Shown here piece after piece: positions 16,198 to 24,397 of a stretch of DNA of 64,000 bases. Made by a program: the position numbers and the translations under genes. Within the stretch, counting starts at the first letter, position 1. Every line of letters begins with the position of its first letter. Source of the DNA: Aquabacterium sp. (lineage in GTDB: Bacteria; Pseudomonadota; Gammaproteobacteria; Burkholderiales; Burkholderiaceae_C); the NCBI RefSeq assembly GCF_030652515.1, contig NZ_JAUSAR010000107.1:1-64000 (forward strand), given 5' to 3'. The notes below the pieces were generated by a model. The model worked only from the letters and a program-made list of their open reading frames with translations, was not told the origin of the DNA and made no database searches.

Positions 16198-16887
16198 ATG
16201 AATCAATCGCTTCAAACCATCGACCAGGTCTATGGCACCTCGGTCGCCCAACGCAACCGCGTGTTGCGCAACACCTATGCCCTGCTGGCGCTGTCGATGA
16301 TCCCGACGGTGCTGGGTGCCTGGCTGGGCGTGGCCTCGGGCATCGCCAGCATGATGACGCCCGGCGTGGGCGCGATCGTGTTCCTGGCCGGTGCTTTCGG
16401 CTTCATGTTCGCCATCGAGAAGACAAAGAACTCGTCGGCCGGTGTGCCCGTGCTGCTGGCCTTCACCTTCTTCATGGGCCTGATGCTGGCGCGCCTGATC
16501 GGCACCGTGCTGGGCCTGGCCAACGGCGCCAGCCTGGTGATGACGGCGTTTGCCGGCACCGGCGCAATCTTCCTGGGCATGGCCTCCTTGTCCACGATCA
16601 TCAAGCGTGACCTGACCTCGATGGGCAAGTTCCTGTTCATCGGCATGATCATGCTGCTGGTGGCTGGCATCGCCAACATCTTCATCCAGTCCAGCGCCTT
16701 GATGATCACGCTGTCGGTGATCTCGATCGGCATCTTCTCGGCCTTCATCCTGCACGACCTCAAGCGCGTGCAAGACGGCTATGAAACCAACTACATCACG
16801 GCCACGCTGGGTGTCTACCTGAGCATCTACAACGTGTTCCAGTCGCTGCTGGCACTGTTGGGCATCTTTGGTGGCCGCGACGAATAA
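16198..16887 (+). CDS. Bax inhibitor-1/YccA-family membrane protein
   Basis: The 229-residue protein follows a GGAGG site and has a short hydrophilic N-terminus and seven hydrophobic segments. The C-terminal end shows an acidic HDLKRVQDGYETNYITATL stretch typical of the BI-1/YccA/YbhL family. Bacterial members are inner-membrane proteins with calcium-leak channel activity or, for YccA, modulation of FtsH. It lies 41 bases after terC-like and ends at a strong terminator, so the two may share a transcript. Confidence 0.92.
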   Translation: MNQSLQTIDQVYGTSVAQRNRVLRNTYALLALSMIPTVLGAWLGVASGIASMMTPGVGAIVFLAGAFGFMFAIEKTKNSSAGVPVLLAFTFFMGLMLARLIGTVLGLANGASLVMTAFAGTGAIFLGMASLSTIIKRDLTSMGKFLFIGMIMLLVAGIANIFIQSSALMITLSVISIGIFSAFILHDLKRVQDGYETNYITATLGVYLSIYNVFQSLLALLGIFGGRDE

Positions 16888-16908
16888 GCAAGTCACGCCA
16901 TCAAGCAC

Positions 16909-16934
16909 AAGCCGGGGCCTGCCCCGGCTTTTTT
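16909..16934 (+). terminator. Intrinsic terminator after the BI-1 gene
   Basis: A perfect 10-bp GC-rich stem (16909-16918 with 16921-16930) with a 2-base loop is followed by a T run. It ends exactly at the stop of the convergent TetR gene and may serve both directions. Confidence 0.9.
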
Positions 16935-17551
16935 CATGGGCGCCTGGCCAGGCCCGAAAAGCAGCTCTCGATCAACCACGCGATGATCTGTTCATGCGCA
17001 TGGCCACCGGCCTTGAGCACGCCCAGCACCGGGTCGCAGGCGCGGGCGAACAGCGTGTACAGGATCACCTCGGGGGGCAGGTTCTGGCTGAGCTGGCCGT
17101 CGGCCTGGGCCTGCACGATCCATTCACCCAGCTTTTCGCTCACGGCCATCAGCAGGTTCATGTAGTCGGCATCGGCCATCAGCTCGGCGCGCAGGCTGGA
17201 GTTTTGCGCGGGCAAAGAGGGCATCTCACCCGCCAGTTGCACTTCCATGGTCCAGCGCGCCACGGCCTTCAGGCGCTCGACCGGGTCGGTGGGGCCGGGC
17301 GGTTGTTCCAGCTCGGTCAGGTAATCCATCGAACGACGCAGGATGCGGTTCATGGCGGCGGCGGCCAGCGCTTCTTTCGAGGTGAAGTGCTTGTACAGGC
17401 TGGCCTTGGCGATGCCCACATCCGCGGCCACCTCGTCCATGGTCATCAGATCGAAGCCCTTGTCGGCCAGCAAGCGGTTGACCGAGGCCACGATGGCCTC
17501 TTCGCGCGCCTTGAGCACCTGCTGCTTGAACGAGACTTTGGGATTGGCCAT
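16934..17551 (-). CDS. TetR-family regulator
   Basis: The start is set at the ATG at 17551 (MANPKVSFKQ), because the 42-residue upstream extension is low-complexity and lies on the phoD 3' end. The 205-residue protein has the HTH MDEVAADVGIAKASLYKHF at about residues 35-53 and a divergent C-terminal ligand domain. It is 20 bases downstream of the phoD-like gene on the same strand. Its ligand and targets are unknown. Confidence 0.87.
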   Translation of the reverse strand: MANPKVSFKQQVLKAREEAIVASVNRLLADKGFDLMTMDEVAADVGIAKASLYKHFTSKEALAAAAMNRILRRSMDYLTELEQPPGPTDPVERLKAVARWTMEVQLAGEMPSLPAQNSSLRAELMADADYMNLLMAVSEKLGEWIVQAQADGQLSQNLPPEVILYTLFARACDPVLGVLKAGGHAHEQIIAWLIESCFSGLARRP

Positions 17552-17571
17552 GCCGCTGATTGTAGGCAGGC

Positions 17572-19164
17572 TCAGACTTTGCGCGGCCCGGGCACGCCCC
17601 GGTCGATGACGTAGCGGGCTTGCGTGTGCAGGCGCGAGTCGGCGCGCACCGGGTGGGGCGTGGCTCGAAACTCGCACGCCACCTGCTGCGGCGTCACGTC
17701 CAGCAGCACGAAACCACGTTCATCACTGCGCAGGTGCAGCAGGTCCGGGTTGACCGCTTTCATCCACTGCGAGATGAGTTCGCTCAGGCCCGGGCTGCTG
17801 ATGGACGAGGTGACGATTTCGCTGGCCACGACGGGCGATTGCAGGTCGGAAGGTTGCAATCGCAGGTTGGCCGCCACGTGGCGGTGCACATCGCCCCCCA
17901 GGCAGACCACATCGGGCACGCGCGGCTGGGCGATGGCGGCCATCAGGCGCTCGCGCGCGGCGGGGAAGGCGTCCCAGCCATCGCCATACAAGAGTTTGCC
18001 AAAGCGGCCGGTCAACCCGGAAGGACTGATCTGCGTGCTTTGGACGATGAACTTCCAGGCCCGCGTGCTGGAGGCCAGGCCCTCGGCCAGCCAGAACTCC
18101 TGGTCCTGGCCCAGCATGCTGCGCTCGGGCTTGAGGGCATCGGGGCAGCGCCACAGCATGCGCCCATTGCGCGGGCCACGCCAGGTGCTGCACACATGTT
18201 CGCTGCGGAACTGGCGCGTGTCCAGGGTCCACAACTCGGCCAACTGGCCCCACTCGTAGCGGTCGTGCATGCGCATGCTGGCGGCCACGGGTGCACGTTT
18301 GGGCGAGATCGGCAGGTGCTCGAAGTAGGCCTGGTAAGCGGCCGTTCGCAGCTTGACGAACTGGGCCTGCTTCAGGGCGTCGTCCGGTTCGGTCAGGCCC
18401 GCGTAATCATTGAGCACATCGTGGTCATCCCACACCATCAACCATGGGTGCGCGGCATGGCAGGCGCGCAGGTCCGCCTCCTGGCGGTAAGCGGCATGGT
18501 GCAGGCGGTAGTGCCCCACAGTGAACTTGGCCTTGCTGCGCGGAAACTGGTGCGAATGCTGGCGCACGCGCAGGTAGCCCGGCAACTGGTTCTCATAGAA
18601 GTAGTCGCCCACGAACAGCACCAGGTCCACATCGCTGGCGGCGATGTCGCGGTGCACGCTGAAGTACCCGGCCTCGAAGTGCTGACACGAAGCCAGCGCG
18701 ATGCGCAAACGCGGGGTGGCGTCACGTGAATCAGGGGCGGTGCGGGTGCGGCCAATCGTGCTGACCTGGCCTGCCACCTGGAAGCGGTAAAAGTATTCGC
18801 GCCCTGGCAGCAAACCCGACACTTCGACATGGACGCTGTGCGCGCGCGCTGGCTCGGCCAGCTCCGAGCCTTGGCGGACGATGTGGTCAAAGCGGGAATC
18901 GCTGGCCACTTCCCAGTGCACGGCCACGGACTGCGGGGGCATGCCGCCATCGGCTTGGTCAGGCTTGGGGGCCAGGCGGGTCCACAGCACCACCGAGGTG
19001 GGCCGGGGCTCGCCACTGGCCACGCCCAAGGTGAAAACCTCGGCACTTTCGCGCCAGTTGTCCAGCGTGGGGGCCTGCGCCCGCGCCAGCGGCGAGAACA
19101 TCTGCTGCCAGGCCAGTGCTGCGGCGGTTCGACTGAGGTGGCGTAGGAGTTCTCGACGTTGCAT
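17572..19164 (-). CDS. phoD: PhoD-like alkaline phosphatase/phosphodiesterase
   Basis: The 530-residue protein starts at 19164 with MQRRELLRHLSRTAAALAW, a twin-arginine-like signal peptide, as expected for PhoD enzymes exported by Tat. An N-terminal beta-sandwich (LLPGREYFYRFQVAG) precedes the metallophosphatase domain with LRIALASCQ, LVLFVGDYFYEN and MVWDDHDVLNDYAG, which carry the iron/calcium-binding residues, and then CLGGDVHRHV. It releases phosphate from phosphoesters in the periplasm. No PHO box was identified. Confidence 0.92.
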   Translation of the reverse strand: MQRRELLRHLSRTAAALAWQQMFSPLARAQAPTLDNWRESAEVFTLGVASGEPRPTSVVLWTRLAPKPDQADGGMPPQSVAVHWEVASDSRFDHIVRQGSELAEPARAHSVHVEVSGLLPGREYFYRFQVAGQVSTIGRTRTAPDSRDATPRLRIALASCQHFEAGYFSVHRDIAASDVDLVLFVGDYFYENQLPGYLRVRQHSHQFPRSKAKFTVGHYRLHHAAYRQEADLRACHAAHPWLMVWDDHDVLNDYAGLTEPDDALKQAQFVKLRTAAYQAYFEHLPISPKRAPVAASMRMHDRYEWGQLAELWTLDTRQFRSEHVCSTWRGPRNGRMLWRCPDALKPERSMLGQDQEFWLAEGLASSTRAWKFIVQSTQISPSGLTGRFGKLLYGDGWDAFPAARERLMAAIAQPRVPDVVCLGGDVHRHVAANLRLQPSDLQSPVVASEIVTSSISSPGLSELISQWMKAVNPDLLHLRSDERGFVLLDVTPQQVACEFRATPHPVRADSRLHTQARYVIDRGVPGPRKV

Positions 19165-19230
19165 GAAGCTCGTGATTATGCGGTGGCTTGGGGGCACAAT
19201 GAGCCGTCGATTGCCTCAGGAGTTTTGTCC

Positions 19231-19980
19231 ATGCCCACACGCCCGACCAGTCCCGATCCCAGCAATGCATCCGGCGGCGATGCCGCCTCGGCTTTTGGCG
19301 GGCTGGGGGCCGGCATGGCCTTCTTCCAGGATTGGATGAAAGCCGCGGGCAGCGCGCTGCCCAACCTGCAGGCAGCCCAAGGCGTGGGTGGCAAAAGCGC
19401 CACACCCTGGAGCCTGCCCACGCTCGATCCGGAAGAGCTGGACAAGCGCATCCAGGACCTGAAAACCGTGCAGTTCTGGCTGGAGCAGAACTCGCGCCTG
19501 ATCGGCATGACGATCCAGGGCCTGGAAGTGCAGCGCATGACCTTGACCACGCTGCGTGGCATGAACGTGTCGATGGACGCCGTGCGCGAATCGCTGAAGG
19601 CGCGCACCGCCTCGCCCGCCCCTGAAGCCCCTGCGGCAGAACCCGAGCCCGGACCGACCGCACCGCCCACCACGGCCAGCGCCGATGACGAGTCGGCCGA
19701 CCAGCCCGCCGTGAACCCGCTGCGCTGGTGGGACACCCTGACGCAGCAGTTCAGCAACCTGGCCAACCAGGCCGTGCAGGTGGCCCAGGCCAGCGCGCAA
19801 GGCATGGAGGCCGCGGCCAGTGCGCCGTCAGCGGCCCCCCCAGAACCTGCCTCACCACCCAAGGCCCGCAAGGCCACGGGCACCGGAAAAGTGGCGGCCA
19901 AAACCGCAGCACGGCCCACCCGCAAGACCTCCGCCGCCAGCGTTCGCCAGCGATCGACAGACAGTGGCTCATCTGACTGA
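19231..19980 (+). CDS. phaM: PhaM-type polyhydroxyalkanoate granule regulator
   Basis: The ATG at 19231 follows CAGGAG. The 249-residue protein has a Gly/Phe-containing N-terminus, the conserved central block PTLDPEELDKRIQDLKTVQF, then EVQRMTLTTLRGMNV, and a long Ala/Pro/Lys-rich C-terminal tail. This is the architecture of PhaM, which in Ralstonia activates PHB synthase PhaC and tethers granules to the nucleoid through its basic tail. No phaC or phasin gene is in the window. The lysine/alanine-rich C-terminus here fits DNA binding. Confidence 0.88.
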   Translation: MPTRPTSPDPSNASGGDAASAFGGLGAGMAFFQDWMKAAGSALPNLQAAQGVGGKSATPWSLPTLDPEELDKRIQDLKTVQFWLEQNSRLIGMTIQGLEVQRMTLTTLRGMNVSMDAVRESLKARTASPAPEAPAAEPEPGPTAPPTTASADDESADQPAVNPLRWWDTLTQQFSNLANQAVQVAQASAQGMEAAASAPSAAPPEPASPPKARKATGTGKVAAKTAARPTRKTSAASVRQRSTDSGSSD

Positions 19981-19989
19981 TCACCCGCC

Positions 19990-21252
19990 ATGCCTCACAC
20001 CTCCACCCTGACCATGGCGCCGCGCTTTTTGCACGCGCACGCCACGCATCCGCAGGCGGACCTGGCCTTGTCGCTGGTGTGGGCACAGTTGGAGTCGCAA
20101 GGGGCCGCCACCATGGGGGCCACGCTGGGTTGGTGTTACCTGACCGACGCGCTGGCACCGCAGGCCGAGGCCATCCTGCACGGCCTGCGTGAGCGGCTGC
20201 CCGGTGTGGCCTGGGTGGGCGGCGTGGGCATGGGGGTGTTGGCCAGCGGGGTCGAATACATCGACGAACCGGCCCTGGCGGTGATGGTGTCCACCTTGCC
20301 CAGCGAGGACTTTCGGGTGTACTCGGGCCAACAACCCTTGCCCGCCCTGCCCCGCGTTGGTTTGACGGCGCTGTCGATGTCGTCCGGCGTGGGCTTCGTG
20401 CCGCACGTGGCGCAGGTGCACGCCGACGCTCACACGCCAGACCTGCAAGAGCTGATCACGGAGCTGGCAGGCCGAACCCGAACTGGCTACCTGTTCGGCG
20501 GCTTGAGCACCGGGCGCACGCGCAGCGTTCACCTGGCACTGGACCCTCTGGCCGAGCATGGCGAGCAAGCGCAGGGCGTGTGGTCGGGCGGGGTCTCGGG
20601 CGTGGCGTTTTCAGACCGTGTGCACCTGGTGTCGCGCGTGACCCAGGGCTGCCAACCCATTGGTCAAGCACGCCAGATCACCGCCGCCGAGCGCAATGTG
20701 GTCTACGAACTGGACGGCGAACCCGCCTTGAGTTGCCTGCTGCGCGACCTGAACCTGACCGCTTCGGTGACGGCCAATGGCCTGCCGCGCGAAGCCCTGC
20801 CCAAGGTGCGGGCCACGCTGGTGGGCCTGACCGACGCGGCCAGCGACCTGCTGGAACACCGCAACAGCTTTGGCGCCGACACCCGCGTGCGCCACCTGGT
20901 GGGCCTGGACCCGCAGCGCCAAGGCGTGGCCGTGAGCGACCTGGTCGAAGTGGGCATGCAACTGGCGTTTTGCCAGCGCAACGTGACTGCCGCGCGGCGC
21001 GACCTGGTGCGCGCCTGCGCCGAGATCCGCGAAGAGTTCGACCCGCAAGACGGCCCCAGCCGCACGCCGGCTGGCGCCATCTACATCAGCTGCGCGGGCC
21101 GGGGTGGGCCGCATTTTGGCGGCCCCGACGCCGAGATGCAGATCATCCGGCACGCGCTGGGCGACATCCCCCTGGTGGGCATGTTCGCGGGCGGCGAGAT
21201 CGCCCGCCATCACCTGTACGGTTACACCGGTGTCCTGACCGTCTGGGCCTGA
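19990..21252 (+). CDS. FIST-domain sensory protein
   Basis: The 420-residue soluble protein has the FIST N domain (about residues 35-235, with LFGGLSTGRTR) followed by a FIST C domain (about 240-400, ending GDIPLVGMFAGGEIARHH). FIST domains are thought to bind small ligands such as amino acids in signalling proteins. Here it stands alone without a fused output domain. It starts 9 bases after phaM and may be co-transcribed with it. The biological role is unknown. Confidence 0.88.
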   Translation: MPHTSTLTMAPRFLHAHATHPQADLALSLVWAQLESQGAATMGATLGWCYLTDALAPQAEAILHGLRERLPGVAWVGGVGMGVLASGVEYIDEPALAVMVSTLPSEDFRVYSGQQPLPALPRVGLTALSMSSGVGFVPHVAQVHADAHTPDLQELITELAGRTRTGYLFGGLSTGRTRSVHLALDPLAEHGEQAQGVWSGGVSGVAFSDRVHLVSRVTQGCQPIGQARQITAAERNVVYELDGEPALSCLLRDLNLTASVTANGLPREALPKVRATLVGLTDAASDLLEHRNSFGADTRVRHLVGLDPQRQGVAVSDLVEVGMQLAFCQRNVTAARRDLVRACAEIREEFDPQDGPSRTPAGAIYISCAGRGGPHFGGPDAEMQIIRHALGDIPLVGMFAGGEIARHHLYGYTGVLTVWA

Positions 21253-21276
21253 GCCCCGACTCCCCCATCAGGTGGC

Positions 21277-21303
21277 CCCCTTTTGGGTTCCCCACCCAAG
21301 GGG
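21277..21303. other. Stem-loop after the FIST gene
   Basis: CCCC and TTGGGT (21277-21280 and 21283-21288) pair with ACCCAA and GGGG (21294-21303) around a 5-base loop, with a 2-base bulge. There is no T run, so this is not a classical terminator. It could be a Rho-independent-like stop without a U tract, or a regulatory structure. Confidence 0.4.
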
Positions 21304-21379
21304 ATAGGCACCGAGAGGCCCCCCGAGCACACTTCTTCCTGTCGGCCGCGCTGGGCCAGTCAATCCACAGGATGTCGCC

Positions 21380-21802
21380 ATGATTGCTCGCGTTTACACC
21401 AAGACCCAACCCATCCCCTTCAACACCAAGTCCCTGTCGGACGACGCCCAGCCCGAACAGCGCACGGCCGTGCCGTTGGCCACCGTGTCGTGGGCCCGCC
21501 CGGCGCTGGGCACGCACAAGATCACCACCACCGTGCGTCGCACGGCCTTGAGCAGCAGCCACGCGGCCGAACCTGCAGCGCGCCCCACGACTGCACACTC
21601 ATCCATCACCCACAATGCACCCGCCCCCACGCCACGCCGCACCACGCAGCTGAGCGCCAAATACCTGGGTGGCGGCAACCTGAGCGTGCGCTCGTCGGTC
21701 ACCGGCCGGCACTACCGCTTTGAAGGCCACGGCGCCACCTTGGCCATCGACAGCCGCGACCAGCTCATGCTGGGCCGCATCGCGGAGCTGCTGATCGCCT
21801 GA
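21380..21802 (+). CDS. Hypothetical protein with small conserved-looking C-terminal domain
   Basis: The 140-residue frame starts with an ATG after AGGATGTCGCC and ends 18 bases before the next gene. The N-terminal 90 residues are Thr/Ala/Pro-rich and look disordered. The C-terminal 45 residues (SAKYLGGGNLSVRSSVTGRH onward) look like a compact beta-rich domain. I do not recognise the family. Codon composition matches the neighbours, so the frame is probably real. Confidence 0.6.
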   Translation: MIARVYTKTQPIPFNTKSLSDDAQPEQRTAVPLATVSWARPALGTHKITTTVRRTALSSSHAAEPAARPTTAHSSITHNAPAPTPRRTTQLSAKYLGGGNLSVRSSVTGRHYRFEGHGATLAIDSRDQLMLGRIAELLIA

Positions 21803-21820
21803 GTGCCTTACAGTGGGGCG

Positions 21821-23296
21821 ATGGACACCCAACGCACCCAACGCCAGCGCGACGTGGTCGCCGCCCTGCACCGCGTGCTGCCCGCGCGCAGCGTGCTCTG
21901 GCACGACGAAGCCGTCGCCCCTTTTGAATGTGATGGCCTGAGCGCCTACCGCCAACGCCCACTGGCCGTGGCCATGCCCGAAACCCACGAAGAAGTGGGC
22001 GCCGTGCTGAAAGCCTGCCATGCCTTGCAGGTGCCCGTGGTGGCACGCGGCGCGGGCACCGGCCTGTCGGGTGGGGCTTTGCCTGACGCCCTGGGCGTGA
22101 CGCTGTCGCTGGCCCGACTGACCAGCATCGTTCAGATCGACCCGCTGGCGCGCACCGCCATCGTCCAGTGCGGCGTGCGCAACCTGGCGATCAGCGAAGC
22201 GGCCGCGCCCCACGGCCTGTACTACGCCCCCGACCCCAGCAGCCAGATCGCCTGCACCATTGGCGGCAACGTGGCCGAGAACGCAGGCGGCGTGCATTGC
22301 CTGAAATACGGCCTGACGGTGCACAACGTGCTGCGCGTGCGCGGCTTCACCGTGGAAGGCGAGTTATTGGAATTGGGCAGCGAGGCGCTGGATTGCGCCG
22401 GGCTGGACCTGTTGGCCGCCTTCATCGGCAGCGAAGGCCTGCTGGGCGTGGCCACCGAAGTGACCGTGCGCCTGCTGCCCAAACCCCAGGTGGCCTGTTG
22501 CCTGCTGGCCAGCTTCGACGAGGTCGGCAAGGCCGGTGACGCCGTGGCCGCCATCATCGGCGCCGGCCTGATCCCCGCTGGACTGGAGATGATGGACGGC
22601 CCCATGACGGTGGCCGTGGAAGACTTCGTGCGCGCGGGCTACGATCTGAGCGCCGCGGCCATCCTGCTGGTCGAAAGCGATGGCACCCAGGAAGAAGTGG
22701 ACGAAGAGATCGCGCGCCTGACCGCCGTGCTGCAGTACGCGGGCGCCACCCGCATCGACTGCAGCCAGGATGAAGCGCAACGCCTGCGCTTCTGGAGCGG
22801 CCGCAAAAACGCCTTCCCTGCCACGGGCCGCATCAGCCCCGACTACCTGTGCATGGACGCGTCGATCCCGCGCCGTTGCCTGGCCGAGATGCTGCACGCC
22901 ATCGGCGCCATGGCCATCACCCATGGCTTGCGCTGCGTCAACGTCTTCCACGCGGGCGATGGCAACCTGCACCCCTTGATCCTGTTCGATGCCAACAACC
23001 CCGATCAGCTGAAACGCGCTGAGGCGTTTGGCAACGACATCCTGTGCACGGCGGTGAGGCTGGGCGGCACCATCACGGGCGAACACGGCGTCGGCGTTGA
23101 AAAGCTGGATGCCATGTGCACGCAGTTCAGCGACGCCGAACGGGGGCAGATGCTGGCCTTAAAGGCCGCGTTTGATCCCAAGGGCCTGCTCAACCCGGGC
23201 AAGGCGATCCCGATGCTGGCGCGCTGTGGCGAGCTGCGCGGCGTGGTCAAGTCCAGCGCCTTGAACATCGCCTTGAGCGACCTGCCCCGCCTTTGA
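21821..23296 (+). CDS. FAD-linked oxidase, glycolate oxidase subunit GlcD type
   Basis: The ATG at 21821 is preferred over a GTG at 21803 because it has a GGGG site at proper spacing. The 491-residue protein has a VAO-type FAD domain (VPVVARGAGTGLSGGALPD, then SSQIACTIGGNVAENAGGVH) and a FAD-oxidase C-terminal domain ending GLLNPGKAIP. It should oxidise a 2-hydroxy acid such as glycolate or D-lactate. The GlcE and GlcF partners are not seen before the next gene, so it may act alone or be followed elsewhere by its partners. Confidence 0.9.
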   Translation: MDTQRTQRQRDVVAALHRVLPARSVLWHDEAVAPFECDGLSAYRQRPLAVAMPETHEEVGAVLKACHALQVPVVARGAGTGLSGGALPDALGVTLSLARLTSIVQIDPLARTAIVQCGVRNLAISEAAAPHGLYYAPDPSSQIACTIGGNVAENAGGVHCLKYGLTVHNVLRVRGFTVEGELLELGSEALDCAGLDLLAAFIGSEGLLGVATEVTVRLLPKPQVACCLLASFDEVGKAGDAVAAIIGAGLIPAGLEMMDGPMTVAVEDFVRAGYDLSAAAILLVESDGTQEEVDEEIARLTAVLQYAGATRIDCSQDEAQRLRFWSGRKNAFPATGRISPDYLCMDASIPRRCLAEMLHAIGAMAITHGLRCVNVFHAGDGNLHPLILFDANNPDQLKRAEAFGNDILCTAVRLGGTITGEHGVGVEKLDAMCTQFSDAERGQMLALKAAFDPKGLLNPGKAIPMLARCGELRGVVKSSALNIALSDLPRL

Positions 23297-23298
23297 CC

Positions 23299-23991
23299 TC
23301 AGCTGCGGCGAGCTTGGTAGAGCATGTCCAGCGTGATGTGCCGCACCTCCAGCTTGCTCTGCTCGATGTGCGCGCGCATCAGGCGCTGGGCTTCGTCGCT
23401 GCGGCGTTGCGTGATGGCGCGGATGATGCGCGCGTGCTCCTGGTAGGTGGCTTCCACACGGGCGGGCTTGGTGAAGTCCAGGCGGCGGATGATACGGATG
23501 CGCTCGGTGATGTCGTCGTGCACGCGCGCCATCTCGGCATTGCCGGTGGCGTGCACCAGCGATGAGTGAAAGGCCTCATCCAGCATGTCGACCATGCTGG
23601 TCACCGGGTGGCGCTCATCGGCCTTGACCAGCCAGGTGTCGGCCAAGGTTTTGAGGATGGGCCGGTCTTCGGCCTCGCACAGCTTGACCACCGCGTGGGT
23701 TTCCATCAGCACGCGGAAATCGTACAACTGGTCAAAAACTTCGAAGTTGAGCGGCTCGACCTGCCAGCCGCTTTTGGGGAACACCTGCAAAAAGCCTTCA
23801 CTTTGCAAGCGCTGCAAAGCCTGGCGCAAGGGCGTGCGGCTGACCTGCACACGGCCCGCCATGTCGCTTTCCGAAAAACGATCACCCGGCAGCAGCACGA
23901 AGTCGAAGATGAGTTGCTTGATCTGCGCGTACGCCCGTTCAGCCAGTGTCGCGGGCGACGAGGTGTTGAAGGGCGGCGCGATCAGGCTCAC
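23299..23991 (-). CDS. GntR-family (FCD/FadR subfamily) regulator of the urea-compound cluster
   Basis: The frame starts at a GTG at 23991 and encodes 230 residues. The winged HTH (DMAGRVQVSRTPLRQALQRL) is followed by an all-helical FCD ligand domain with metal-binding-type histidines (VHATGNAEM). It is the last gene of the 13-gene minus-strand cluster, 4 bases after the AtzH gene, so it probably senses a cluster intermediate and controls the promoter near 36.55 kb. It converges on glcD with a 2-base gap. Confidence 0.9.
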   Translation of the reverse strand: MSLIAPPFNTSSPATLAERAYAQIKQLIFDFVLLPGDRFSESDMAGRVQVSRTPLRQALQRLQSEGFLQVFPKSGWQVEPLNFEVFDQLYDFRVLMETHAVVKLCEAEDRPILKTLADTWLVKADERHPVTSMVDMLDEAFHSSLVHATGNAEMARVHDDITERIRIIRRLDFTKPARVEATYQEHARIIRAITQRRSDEAQRLMRAHIEQSKLEVRHITLDMLYQARRS

Positions 23992-23995
23992 GGTG

Positions 23996-24397
23996 TCATC
24001 CAGGGGTGAAGGGGATCATGCTGACGTGGGCCGAGACGATTTTCCAACCATCAGAGAACCGCACCCAGGTCTGGGTCTGGAAGCCACGCAAGGTGGTATC
24101 GCTGCGGGTGAACTCGGTCATGGCCACGGCCATGTCGGGCCCGAAGGCGGTGATGCGGACTTCGTGAAGCTGGCGAGTGTAATTGGGCGGCGGCACGGTC
24201 TGGCGGTAGGCCACCAGGGCCTCGTGGCCCAACTGCTTGTCGCCAATGCCATAGCGGGTGGTGCAGGGATTGGCCCAGAAGTAGGCGTTGAGCGCGTCCA
24301 CATCGTTGGCCACCAGGGCATCTTCATACCGCAGGAAGACGGCGGTGACTTCCTGCAGCACCTCGGGGTGGTTGAGCTGGCTGGTCGACAAGGTCAT
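23996..24397 (-). CDS. atzH: AtzH/HpxZ-like protein (DUF3225, SnoaL fold)
   Basis: The ATG at 24397 overlaps the allophanate hydrolase stop by 4 bases (ATGA), which fixes the start. The longer open frame upstream is antisense noise inside that gene. The 133-residue product begins MTLSTSQLNHPEVLQEVTAV and has the NTF2/SnoaL-like motifs ANPCTTRYGIG and TQTWVRFSDGWKIVSAHVS seen in AtzH and the oxalurate protein HpxZ. AtzH was reported to act with allophanate-pathway enzymes in s-triazine degraders. Its role here is probably accessory to AtzF. Confidence 0.85.
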   Translation of the reverse strand: MTLSTSQLNHPEVLQEVTAVFLRYEDALVANDVDALNAYFWANPCTTRYGIGDKQLGHEALVAYRQTVPPPNYTRQLHEVRITAFGPDMAVAMTEFTRSDTTLRGFQTQTWVRFSDGWKIVSAHVSMIPFTPG

